Positions 1 to 5,441 of a stretch of DNA of 5,441 bases are shown piece after piece. The position numbers were made by a program, and so were the translations under genes. The DNA is from Candidatus Zhuqueibacterota bacterium (GTDB taxonomy: Bacteria > Zhuqueibacterota > Zhuqueibacteria > Zhuqueibacterales > Zhuqueibacteraceae). The stretch lies in contig JABWAN010000453.1 in NCBI GenBank assembly GCA_013361015.1, positions 1 to 5,441 of the forward strand, given 5' to 3'. The notes under the pieces are model-generated. The model made no database searches. It was given only the letters and a program-made list of their open reading frames with translations, and was not told the DNA's origin. The number at the start of each line of letters is the position of its first letter. Position 1 is the stretch's first letter.

Positions 1-657
1 AAGCCGCTCGTCAGCTCCGGCTCGACGAATATGTTCATCAAAGCCGGCGCGGATTCATACAACCTCGTGCTGCAAGTTTCCGACAAACCGGATTTGGAAA
101 TTCGATTGCAGCCGGCAACGCAGCCCGTCGCGCCTGCGCAAGCTCAAAACGGCAAAGCCGGAGGGACCCATAATGGTGAAGAAGAGCCTGCGGCAAAGAG
201 CACCACGCTGCGCGTGAAAGACCTCGCGAGCCTCAGCCCCAAAACGCGTACAATTTTGGGAAACTACATGCGCACGCCGCGGCCTTATACTTATAGCGTG
301 GTTAACTCCGACGTCGTTTTCGCGGTGGATCACATGACCATGATCGACAACAAGCTGCACGTGATCGCCACCGTTTTGAACAATTCGAGGATCACATATG
401 ACATCGGTTATGTGCGTTTCAAGTTGATCGAGCGCGCCAGCTCATACATTTTCTTTTCGAAGCAAGTCAAAGCCGAGGAGATCGAGCCGGTGCAGGAAGT
501 GTTCAACGCGCGTGTGCTGCCGAATCAATCCACGCGCTTGTTGTTCGTGTTTGATAAGGTGGGGCTTTCGGATAAGAGCACGCTGGAAATCAAATGCTCG
601 GAAGAAAGTGGGCGGAGGGATTTGACGGTGAATGTGCCGGGGTCGTTTATTGAGTGA
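1..657 (+). CDS. traN: TraN-like (DUF4138) conjugal transfer protein, VirB9 analogue, 5' end missing
   Basis: The frame is open from the first base of the window, so the gene starts upstream; 218 codons and the stop are present. The first visible residues (about 1-40) look like the end of a beta-rich N-terminal domain. A low-complexity Ala/Pro/Gln/Gly/Glu linker follows (about 41-70). The C-terminal domain (about 85-218) carries the pattern I recognise from Bacteroides conjugative-transposon TraN (DUF4138): a 'VLNNSRITYDIGYVRFKL' segment, then 'EEIEPVQEVF', then a 'LPNQSTRLLFVFDKV' strand. In that family TraN is the periplasmic/outer-membrane-layer partner of TraM and is thought to correspond to VirB9. 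The signal peptide would lie outside the window. The ATG at 31 is internal to the domain and unlikely to be the start. The family call comes from remembered motif resemblance, not from a search. The TraM-like and TraO-like genes downstream support it. Confidence 0.72.
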   Translation, partial: KPLVSSGSTNMFIKAGADSYNLVLQVSDKPDLEIRLQPATQPVAPAQAQNGKAGGTHNGEEEPAAKSTTLRVKDLASLSPKTRTILGNYMRTPRPYTYSVVNSDVVFAVDHMTMIDNKLHVIATVLNNSRITYDIGYVRFKLIERASSYIFFSKQVKAEEIEPVQEVFNARVLPNQSTRLLFVFDKVGLSDKSTLEIKCSEESGRRDLTVNVPGSFIE

Positions 658-673
658 GCGTATTCCTCTCTTT

Positions 674-764
674 TGTCATTCTGTAAGCAACTTCCCTCGT
701 GCTTGAGACACATCTCAAAATAAGCTGTGTGCCGAGCACTAATGAAGGTTCTTTCAGAATGACA
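674..764. repeat. 91-bp imperfect palindrome, MITE/REP-like, inside the tra operon
   Basis: The left arm (674-717) and the reverse complement of the right arm (721-764) match at 34 of 44 positions by my hand alignment, with a 3-base loop (AAA, 718-720). The ends are a perfect 10-bp inverted repeat, TGTCATTCTG at 674-683 and CAGAATGACA at 755-764. Further blocks such as GTGCT and ACACA also pair. TGTCATTCTG-type termini are common on small dispersed palindromic repeats in several bacterial phyla, from general knowledge. TCTCT occurs just outside both ends (667-671 and 766-770) and might be a target duplication, but the sequence is too simple to rely on. The repeat fills most of the traN-traM gap and would fold into a long hairpin in the mRNA just upstream of the traM ribosome binding site. 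Confidence 0.8.
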
Positions 765-775
765 ATCTCTATAAC

Positions 776-781
776 AAGGAG
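776..781 (+). promoter_or_regulatory. Shine-Dalgarno AAGGAG deciding the traM start
   Basis: AAGGAG lies 4 bases before the ATG at 786. It favours 786 over the in-frame ATGs at 699 and 759, both of which fall inside the palindromic repeat. It begins 11 bases beyond the end of the repeat, so the repeat arm itself does not contain it. Confidence 0.7.
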
Positions 782-785
782 CCTT

Positions 786-1688
786 ATGAACCTCGAAAAG
801 ACATTTTTTGAAACGAAGAACGGCCAACGCCGCTTGAAGCCGCAGATGGTGATGTTGTTGAGCGTTTCGGCATTTGTGATTTTTATTTTGATTGTGTTCG
901 CGATGCGCGGCAATAAAGCTGCGCCCAAAAAGATCGAAGGGCCGTATTCCACGCGGACAGCCCTGCCGCAGCCGAAGTTGGATTACAACATGGTCAAGTT
1001 GGATACGTTCGCGTTGGGCGATTATTACAGACCCAAAGAAGAGCCTTCGGTGGAGGTGTCGCGTGTACGCGAAGGGCGTTCAACGGAGCAGGCAACGCGC
1101 TCGGAAAGCCTCCGTCGCCGGCCGGAAGGTGAAGCGCAAGTCACGAGCACGCCACGATATTTCGGGTCGTCGAGTAATGTTGTGGATCGCAACCCGAATA
1201 TGATCGTGTACAGCAGCCTGGCTTCGAATCAAGTGACGGGAGGCAGCGTTCTCGGTTTGCAATCGGCTTTGCTCAAAGTGATTTTGCCGGAGAAGACCGC
1301 AGTGACGAACAATAGCCTGGTCGAAGCGCGTGTGATGACGGAAGCTTCGTTGGGCAGCATCAACATTCCGCGACGTGCACAGTTGATCGGCACGGCTTCG
1401 CTGCAAAACAGCCGGGTGCAAATTGACTTTCGCGAGATTCGTATCAACGGCGTGACGCGCACGTGCAGCGGCCGCGCGTTTGATTTGAAAAAGCTGCCGG
1501 GCTTGGCCTACACGCCGCTCGATGCCGCGACGCGTAAAGCCGTACTCGATGAATTGCGCAGCGCAGCTTCGGCATTGCCCATTGTCGGGCGTTACGCCAA
1601 TCAAACCGAAATCAATCCATTCAATGAAGAAGTGGCTAGACTTGAAGAGGGACAGGAGTTCTATGTTCAGATTACCAACATTTTTTAA
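786..1688 (+). CDS. traM: TraM-like conjugal transfer protein, VirB10 analogue
   Basis: The predicted protein has 300 residues. A short charged cytoplasmic N-terminus (1-20) is followed by one membrane helix (about 21-40), then a long polar, probably extended periplasmic stretch (about 41-155) rich in Arg, Glu, Ser and Pro. The C-terminal domain (about 160-300) has the VirB10/TraM layout: 'VILPEKTAV', a variable strand, 'INIPRRAQLIGTASL' near 192-206 (compare the IPxGtxxxG segment of VirB10-type proteins), 'RVQIDFREIRINGV', and an ending 'EEGQEFYVQITNIF' like the final strand of VirB10 proteins. Its role would be the energy-sensing scaffold linking inner and outer membranes in the transfer channel. 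It is shorter than Bacteroides TraM as I remember it (around 400 residues or more), mainly in the middle. The start at 786 is set by AAGGAG at 776-781. The next gene overlaps its 3' end by 26 bases. The VirB10-like class is firmer than the exact name TraM. Confidence 0.72.
   Translation: MNLEKTFFETKNGQRRLKPQMVMLLSVSAFVIFILIVFAMRGNKAAPKKIEGPYSTRTALPQPKLDYNMVKLDTFALGDYYRPKEEPSVEVSRVREGRSTEQATRSESLRRRPEGEAQVTSTPRYFGSSSNVVDRNPNMIVYSSLASNQVTGGSVLGLQSALLKVILPEKTAVTNNSLVEARVMTEASLGSINIPRRAQLIGTASLQNSRVQIDFREIRINGVTRTCSGRAFDLKKLPGLAYTPLDAATRKAVLDELRSAASALPIVGRYANQTEINPFNEEVARLEEGQEFYVQITNIF
1654..1658 (+). promoter_or_regulatory. Shine-Dalgarno AGGAG for the PKD lipoprotein gene, inside traM
   Basis: AGGAG stands 4 bases before the ATG at 1663, the same spacing as in traM. 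It supports 1663 over the in-frame ATG at 1705, which has AGGA directly touching it and no usable spacer. The site lies within the last codons of traM, which suggests translational coupling. Confidence 0.55.
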
Positions 1689-3264
1689 TCGCCGCCTTGC
1701 AGGAATGAGGCAACGCGTTCTTTTTAGAATTATACTCGCATGCAGCTTCGTCTTCTTGTTCGCGCTGCTTTCGTGTGAAAAACACAAAGATCCGTTTTCG
1801 GCGAATAACACGCAGCCGTTTATTACCACGTTTGTATTCAAGCCGGATTTGACGTTGCCCGATGCTTCCTTGCGCGCCGACGGCGATTCGTTGAAATTCC
1901 GCGCGGGCGAAAGCTATCCGATCGCGTTGGTTTACGAAGACTCGGAATCGAAAACCGGCAATCGCAAGTTGCGCGCGAGTTTCAGATTCGTGACAGGCAG
2001 TGGAAAGATCACGAGTAACAAGTTCAGCAACCCGAGCAGCGATGGCCTGTCTTTCGATGTCCCCGCTTCGTTTGATGGCGAAATTTTCCTCACGCCGGAC
2101 AATGCGGGCTTGATTGATTTGCAATTGCAGATCACGGACGCAGTCAAACTTTCGGAAACGAAAATTGCCTCGACGACCTTTTTTGAAAATCTCGGACCGG
2201 TCGTGCGTTTTACTGCGCAGGTGGGCAGCCAGTCAGAGCCGCCCTATGGCGTGGATTTCAACGCGACGACCAGCGCCGATCGCGACGGTGATATTGATAC
2301 CTATACATGGACTTTCGGCGACGGCGAGCCGAGCGTAACCACACGCTCCAACACCATTCATCACGATTATAAAATCTCCGGCACCTTCACGGTGCGTTTG
2401 AAGATCAAAGATACGGAAGGTTTGGCCGATAGCTTGGATCGCACCGTGACCACTGCGAACGAAGCGCCGGTTGCGTCGTTGAGCGTGACGCCACTTTCCG
2501 GCAAGGCGCCGTTGACGATTATTTACAATGCCCGCGGCAGCCGCGACCGCGACGGCAGCATCGTTTCCTACGATATCACTTTCGGCGACGGCATGAACTC
2601 GCAAGCGGATAGCGGCTCGCATGAATACACACGCGACGGCGATTATCCTGTGCGCCTCATCGTGCGCGATAATTTGGGTGCAACGAATTCGTTGACGCGG
2701 AATGTGACGATTCAAACGCCGCCCGTGCCCGTGCTCACGGTTTCGCCGGATTCCGGCGCATTCCCGTTGAGTGTAGATCTGGATGCTTCGGATTCGATCG
2801 ATCCACAAGGCGGTCAATTGTCTTATGAAATGATCATCACCGGCCAAAGCGGTCAGACTTCGCAAGTGACGTATCGGCAGCCCAGCGTCACGCATGTCTT
2901 TCGCCGGCCGGATACGTATCGCATCGCGTTGACCACAAGCGTCGTGCGCAACGGTAATACGCTCAGTGCGACGACCGAGAAAAGCGTGCGCGCAATCAAT
3001 CTACCGCCCGCGGCGAATTTTACCTTTTCACGCGATCTCGGCAATGTGACCTTCACTTCCACGAGCACCGAACCGAATGCACCCGATGATTTCATTACCA
3101 ACTATACCTGGAATTTCGGCGATGCAAACCCGCCGCAATCGGGATCGAACTTGGCGAACGTGCTGCACACATACACGCAAAGTGGAACTTATATCGTGGA
3201 ATTGACCGTGACGGACAATTTCGGTTTGAGCAGCTCGAAGAAAGATACTTTGGAGGTCAGGTGA
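1663..3264 (+). CDS. PKD-repeat lipoprotein with TraQ-like (DUF3872-like) N-terminal domain
   Basis: The predicted protein has 533 residues. It starts with an Arg-rich n-region and a hydrophobic stretch (about 19-36) ending in the lipobox LLSC, so Cys38 would be lipidated and the protein held at a membrane, most likely the outer one. Residues about 50-175 form a beta-rich domain that resembles TraQ (DUF3872) lipoproteins of Bacteroides conjugative transposons: 'FRAGESYPIALVYED', then 'ASFRFVTGSGKI', then a 'IFLTPDNAGLIDLQLQITD' segment. Four PKD-type domains follow, at about 177-265, 267-350, 353-445 and 447-533. The first, second and fourth carry the FGD signature (YTWTFGDG near 214-221, ITFGDG near 305-310, YTWNFGD in the last); the third lacks it. 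The gene overlaps traM by 26 bases and ends one base before traO, so it is tightly co-translated with the transfer genes. A scaffold or cap in the outer-membrane part of the channel, or a surface adhesin for mating contact, are both possible roles. Lipoprotein and PKD calls are firm; the TraQ resemblance is tentative. An alternative start is 1705. Confidence 0.8.
   Translation: MFRLPTFFNRRLAGMRQRVLFRIILACSFVFLFALLSCEKHKDPFSANNTQPFITTFVFKPDLTLPDASLRADGDSLKFRAGESYPIALVYEDSESKTGNRKLRASFRFVTGSGKITSNKFSNPSSDGLSFDVPASFDGEIFLTPDNAGLIDLQLQITDAVKLSETKIASTTFFENLGPVVRFTAQVGSQSEPPYGVDFNATTSADRDGDIDTYTWTFGDGEPSVTTRSNTIHHDYKISGTFTVRLKIKDTEGLADSLDRTVTTANEAPVASLSVTPLSGKAPLTIIYNARGSRDRDGSIVSYDITFGDGMNSQADSGSHEYTRDGDYPVRLIVRDNLGATNSLTRNVTIQTPPVPVLTVSPDSGAFPLSVDLDASDSIDPQGGQLSYEMIITGQSGQTSQVTYRQPSVTHVFRRPDTYRIALTTSVVRNGNTLSATTEKSVRAINLPPAANFTFSRDLGNVTFTSTSTEPNAPDDFITNYTWNFGDANPPQSGSNLANVLHTYTQSGTYIVELTVTDNFGLSSSKKDTLEVR
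3252..3256 (+). promoter_or_regulatory. Shine-Dalgarno GGAGG for traO, inside the preceding gene
   Basis: GGAGG lies 9 bases before the ATG at 3266 and within the last codons of the PKD lipoprotein gene. The upstream stop (TGA, 3262-3264) is one base from the start, so terminating ribosomes could restart here. Confidence 0.6.
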
Positions 3265-3265
3265 G

Positions 3266-3808
3266 ATGAAGTTTGTGCAGATGAAAATGACGGCGAAGAT
3301 TTTTGCCGGCGCATTACTGGCGTTGCTGGCATTGCCGGAAATGAGCCGCGCGCAACAACAATGGTATTATCACACCGTGCATTCAAGTTCGCTCTCCGCG
3401 CTTTATGGGCGGACATACAAACTCAATTACGCGTACCAATTGAGCCGCATGCGGCAGCTCAAGATTTCCGGCACGTATGTGTTCGACGAATTCGATAACG
3501 GGCCGGATCACGTGAAGAGCGACATTTATAATGTGAACCTGCAATTCCAATACACGTTGCTGCATTTCAATAAAGCTTTCATCGGTGCGCACGTGGGTGC
3601 GGGCGGGTATATTCTGAAGGCCGGCAATCTCGTTAATCAGCGCCACAAGGAGAGAAAGTTCAACGGCATCTTCGGATTGCAGGGCGAGTATTTCATCAAC
3701 AAGAGCAGTATGGCTCTCGTGGCCGATTACGACGTGCTTTATCTCCCGTTTAGCGATTTGTACGAGTTCCTCCATCTCCCCCGCGTGGGATTAAAATTTG
3801 TATTCTGA
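3266..3808 (+). CDS. traO: TraO-like outer-membrane beta-barrel conjugal transfer protein
   Basis: The predicted protein has 180 residues. It has a clear signal peptide: a basic start, a Leu/Ala-rich core at about 12-23, and a likely signal peptidase I site after SRA (cleavage 29/30, before QQQ). The mature part alternates polar and aromatic/hydrophobic residues in strands about ten residues long. It ends 'LPRVGLKFVF', a terminal aromatic of the kind used by outer-membrane barrels. Size, 'LHFNKAFIGAHVGAGGY', and the 'ALVADYDVLYLPFSDL' plus 'PRVGLKF' ending resemble the TraO family of Bacteroides conjugative transposons as I remember it. Length also fits (about 180-200). In that family TraO is a small outer-membrane component needed for transfer. 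Here it is the last gene of the cluster, one base after the lipoprotein gene and followed by a strong hairpin. A generic small outer-membrane barrel protein is the alternative; the outer-membrane call is firmer than the name. Confidence 0.65.
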   Translation: MKFVQMKMTAKIFAGALLALLALPEMSRAQQQWYYHTVHSSSLSALYGRTYKLNYAYQLSRMRQLKISGTYVFDEFDNGPDHVKSDIYNVNLQFQYTLLHFNKAFIGAHVGAGGYILKAGNLVNQRHKERKFNGIFGLQGEYFINKSSMALVADYDVLYLPFSDLYEFLHLPRVGLKFVF

Positions 3809-3814
3809 AGTGCA

Positions 3815-3844
3815 GACCTGCCAGGCTTAGAAACCTGGCAGGTC
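3815..3844. repeat. Perfect 11-bp-stem hairpin after traO; REP-like repeat or transcript end
   Basis: GACCTGCCAGG (3815-3825) pairs exactly with CCTGGCAGGTC (3834-3844) around an 8-base loop in which TT and AA can also pair. It begins 6 bases after the traO stop. No T-run follows on either strand, so it is not a canonical intrinsic terminator. Palindromes of this kind (CCTGCCAGG...CCTGGCAGG) occur as dispersed repeats in some Bacteroidota-like genomes, from general memory. It could still end or protect the tra transcript. Confidence 0.7.
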
Positions 3845-4334
3845 GTTATGATTCCCTGTTTCCCCTCCCGAACCCCATGCCGTTGCTGCTGCGTAGGAAT
3901 TTAAAGTCGATGCTCCCTCTGAAGTTCAAAGCTTTGGACACGCAACTCATCAAGTGTGTGTAGTTGTGATGGCGAGCGCAGCGAGAAGTCTTTTATTGCG
4001 ATAATCGCGGCACGAAAGATTCTTCGTTTTGTACGGAGGAGGCGTTGCCACTGCGTTCATTACCAGGCTTGACATTGGGCGTTGAGTTTTTTAGCTTCGT
4101 GTGTATTTATGCAAAAATACTATTCCAACTTTTCTCCCGACCGTTTACAAACGCTCGGCTTTGCAAATTGCTAAATGCTCTGACGCGTGCTTGTGGTTGG
4201 ATGGCTTTTCCCACTTAGCCGCGCGTTTCCTTCGTTGCTGCTTATTTCTCTCCTTTCGACAAAATAAAGAACGGTGTTGCAGACTAACGGATTTCATGGC
4301 AGTCTTTCTGTACCGTGATCCATAAACTATTTTT
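3845..4334. other. Non-coding stretch without a convincing gene
   Basis: No reading frame here has a ribosome binding site, a codable start and a protein-like sequence. The longest (4101-4325, +) encodes a Cys/Leu/Phe-rich string with no recognisable pattern and no Shine-Dalgarno sequence. I see no tRNA. The section 3960-4040 holds a degenerate inverted repeat (separate entry). It may be a junction between the transfer gene block and chromosomal or other accessory genes. Confidence 0.6.
3981..4027. repeat. Degenerate inverted repeat of GAGCGCAGCGAGAAG type
   Basis: The run GGCGAGCGCAGCGAGAAGTC (3971-3990) resembles the common dispersed motif 'GCGAGCGAAGCGAAG'. A partner with AAAGATTCTTCG (4015-4026) pairs with it: CTTT (3990-3993) with AAAG (4015-4018), and GAAG (3985-3988) with CTTC (4022-4025), with a small bulge. 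The apex is a perfect GCGAT/ATCGC pair (3998-4002 and 4004-4008). This looks like a decayed MITE or REP-type element. Confidence 0.45.
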
Positions 4335-4354
4335 CCAGAGCACTGGCGCTCTGG
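4335..4354. repeat. Short hairpin CCAGAGC / GCTCTGG
   Basis: CCAGAGC (4335-4341) and GCTCTGG (4348-4354) form a perfect 7-bp stem with a 6-base loop, ACTGGC. A TTTTT run precedes it on the + strand and no T-run follows it on either strand, so it is not a normal terminator. It is probably another small palindromic repeat, in keeping with the repeat-rich character of this spacer. Confidence 0.5.
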
Positions 4355-4642
4355 TCGTTTAGAATTCGGGTCTATGAAACGAGGCGCAGGCGGTTCACTG
4401 CTCCGACATTTGACAGCAAGAAACGTCTACGCCCTTTTGTTTTCATTGTTTGGTGCAGCTAATGCCACATCGCTAAGCCGGTATCATGAGAAACCAGTGA
4501 CGTTGCACCTTCATGCGTACCTTGGGCGAGACAATGATTTCCTTACCTTGCAAGCTGCACTCCCGAGCTTGCAGGTGTGGAAGCGATTGCGTGGTTTCGT
4601 CCAAGAATCTCACTTGTTTCTGCTGCACGAACGTCCTGTGGC

Positions 4643-4648
4643 AAGGAG
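4643..4648 (+). promoter_or_regulatory. Shine-Dalgarno AAGGAG deciding the sigma-factor start
   Basis: AAGGAG stands 7 bases before the ATG at 4656, ideal spacing. The in-frame ATG at 4374, which would add 94 residues, has no comparable site. No other ATG in frame lies between 4656 and the sigma domain. Confidence 0.6.
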
Positions 4649-4655
4649 AAGAGGC

Positions 4656-5411
4656 ATGTCCTTCCTTCGAGAGCGGCTTCTCGCCCGGTTTCTGGTTTTC
4701 ATTCTTCTGGCGGTGGCACTGTTCTTTTTCCAAAAGAATTTTTTGCACCTACAATTTTTCGGTCTCGTGGTCGCAGCCCTGTTGTCCAATATCCCTCCAA
4801 AAGATTTGTTTGAGCGTTGCGCAACTCTGCCGATTGACCGCGAGGCGTGGCGGGATTTTTTCAAGCGCTACAACAGTGAAGTGGAAGCAACGGTTCGCCG
4901 CATCATCGGCTACCCTGGGCGCGGCCAGTATTACCATCTGTTTGACGACATCATGCAGCGCTTTTATCAAAGGCTGCTAGAGAACGACCGTCGGGCATTG
5001 CGTGCTTTACGCGGTCGTGAGGAAGCGCAAGCACGGGCCTATCTTCGCACGATTGCTGCGGGGGTGGCTTACAAGGCTATTGACGGCGAGCCGCTGCCGG
5101 GGCTGTCACTCGATGCCTCAGAGTACGACGACGGAGAAAGCATGCGTGCGCCCAAGTCTTGGTTGCGCGATCGCACAAGCTGGACCGAAGAGGCCAGCCT
5201 GCTTTGGGAGACCGTACAAACGGGTTTGAACAAAACGCTACGCGGCCGCAACAAATGGCGCAATATGCTCATCTTTAAACTTGTGACTTTCGATGGTTTC
5301 ACTCCCATGGAAATAGCTCGCATCCCGTGTTTAGGTATTCGTTCGCGCCATGCGGTTGAACAACTCGTCTGCCGTACCCGGCAAAATCTGCAAGCCTTCC
5401 TCAAAAAATGA
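4656..5411 (+). CDS. ECF-like sigma-70 family RNA polymerase sigma factor with hydrophobic N-terminus
   Basis: From 4656 the protein has 251 residues. Region 2 (about 50-140) begins 'KDLFERCATLPIDREAWRDFFKRY', split here by length as KDLFERCATL then AWRDFFKRY at 64-72. It includes 'LFDDIMQRFYQRLLEND' (about 95-111), the counterpart of the usual DxxQxxFxRL helix, and 'ARAYLRTIAAGVAYKAID'. A long polar linker follows (about 140-195). Region 4 (about 199-251) is a helix-turn-helix, 'FTPMEIARIPCLGIRSRHAVEQLV', then 'RTRQNLQAFL'. It would direct RNA polymerase to its own promoter set; the targets are not visible. Before region 2 lie two hydrophobic segments (about 12-25 and 32-44), unusual for a sigma factor. 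They could be membrane anchors, or translation could begin later at a weak start such as TTG at 4806. The frame is also open back to ATG 4374 without a ribosome site. No anti-sigma gene is visible in the window. It is separated from the tra genes by about 850 bases and is probably unrelated to them. Confidence 0.72.
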   Translation: MSFLRERLLARFLVFILLAVALFFFQKNFLHLQFFGLVVAALLSNIPPKDLFERCATLPIDREAWRDFFKRYNSEVEATVRRIIGYPGRGQYYHLFDDIMQRFYQRLLENDRRALRALRGREEAQARAYLRTIAAGVAYKAIDGEPLPGLSLDASEYDDGESMRAPKSWLRDRTSWTEEASLLWETVQTGLNKTLRGRNKWRNMLIFKLVTFDGFTPMEIARIPCLGIRSRHAVEQLVCRTRQNLQAFLKK

Positions 5412-5441
5412 GGTCTTTCGTGACAAAGTATGCGCCCATTC
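5408..5441 (+). CDS. Possible start of a downstream gene, cut by the window end
   Basis: An ATG at 5408-5410 overlaps the sigma-factor stop (ATGA, TGA at 5409-5411), and the frame stays open for the 11 codons to the window edge. Alternatively GTG at 5420 could be the start, with GAGGT (5410-5414) about 5 bases before it. Nothing can be said about the product. An anti-sigma or target gene would be the usual neighbour, but that is only a guess. Confidence 0.25.
   Translation, partial: MRSFVTKYAPI

Noticed and set aside
699..785. Earlier in-frame starts for traM (ATG at 699 and 759)
   Set aside because: Both lie within the palindromic repeat, so the added residues would be repeat-encoded, and the ATG at 786 has a strong AAGGAG before it.
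1080..1841. 253-codon open frame on the minus strand
   Set aside because: It lies opposite traM and the lipoprotein start, is rich in Arg/His/Ala as antisense frames often are, and has no recognisable motif.
2233..2895. 220-codon open frame on the minus strand
   Set aside because: It is opposite the PKD domains and mirrors their codon bias (Ile/Ala/Arg/Val-rich repeats). The sense strand has clear PKD signatures.
3815..3844. Hairpin as a standard rho-independent terminator
   Set aside because: The stem is perfect but no T-run follows on either strand. I kept it as a repeat with possible end-of-transcript function.
3926..3940. CAAAGCTTTG palindrome as an operator
   Set aside because: A single 10-base palindrome in non-coding DNA, with no gene nearby and no second copy seen, is not meaningful evidence.
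4069..4097. TTGACA followed 17 bases later by TAGCTT as a promoter
   Set aside because: The -35 is perfect but the -10 matches only three of six bases, and no gene begins within the next 500 bases. The promoter consensus of this organism is unknown.
4101..4325. 74-codon open frame on the plus strand
   Set aside because: It has no Shine-Dalgarno site, no domain-like sequence, and a composition unlike the neighbouring genes.
4374..4655. 94-codon upstream extension of the sigma-factor frame
   Set aside because: The ATG at 4374 has no good ribosome binding site, the translated part shows no family pattern, and AAGGAG before 4656 gives a better start. It is not excluded.

Overview
The window looks like the end of a type IV secretion / conjugative transfer gene block of the Bacteroidota type (the Tra proteins of Bacteroides conjugative transposons), followed by about 0.85 kb of repeat-rich non-coding DNA and then an unrelated sigma-factor gene. 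All convincing genes are on the + strand. Base composition is moderate (about half G+C). Every internal gene start has a good Shine-Dalgarno sequence (AAGGAG, AGGAG, GGAGG). Classical Bacteroidota mostly lack these, so I infer a relative outside the core phylum, for example a Calditrichota, Ignavibacteriota or KSB1-like lineage. That placement is a guess from style, not from a marker gene.

Region 1 (1-3808) holds four co-directional genes. (a) The 3' part of a TraN-like (DUF4138, VirB9-analogue) gene. (b) A TraM-like (VirB10-analogue) inner-membrane-anchored protein. (c) A lipoprotein whose N-terminal domain resembles TraQ (DUF3872), followed by four PKD-type beta-sandwich domains. (d) A small TraO-like outer-membrane beta-barrel protein. 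Together they would make the envelope-spanning core: TraM anchored in the inner membrane and crossing the periplasm, TraN and the PKD lipoprotein in the outer-membrane layer, and TraO in the outer membrane. The order N-M-(Q+PKD)-O differs from the usual Bacteroides order K-L-M-N-O-P-Q, and TraN before TraM matches the virB9-virB10 order.

A 91-bp imperfect palindrome (674-764), probably a MITE or REP-like repeat, sits inside this operon between traN and traM. A perfect 11-bp-stem hairpin follows traO directly (3815-3844).

Region 2 (3809-4655) has no convincing gene. It holds at least three inverted repeats: the hairpin after traO, a degenerate repeat around 3985-4025, and a small hairpin at 4335-4354.

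Region 3 (4656-5411) encodes an ECF-like sigma-70 factor with an unusual hydrophobic N-terminal extension. It ends in an ATGA overlap with what may be the start of another reading frame that runs out of the window.
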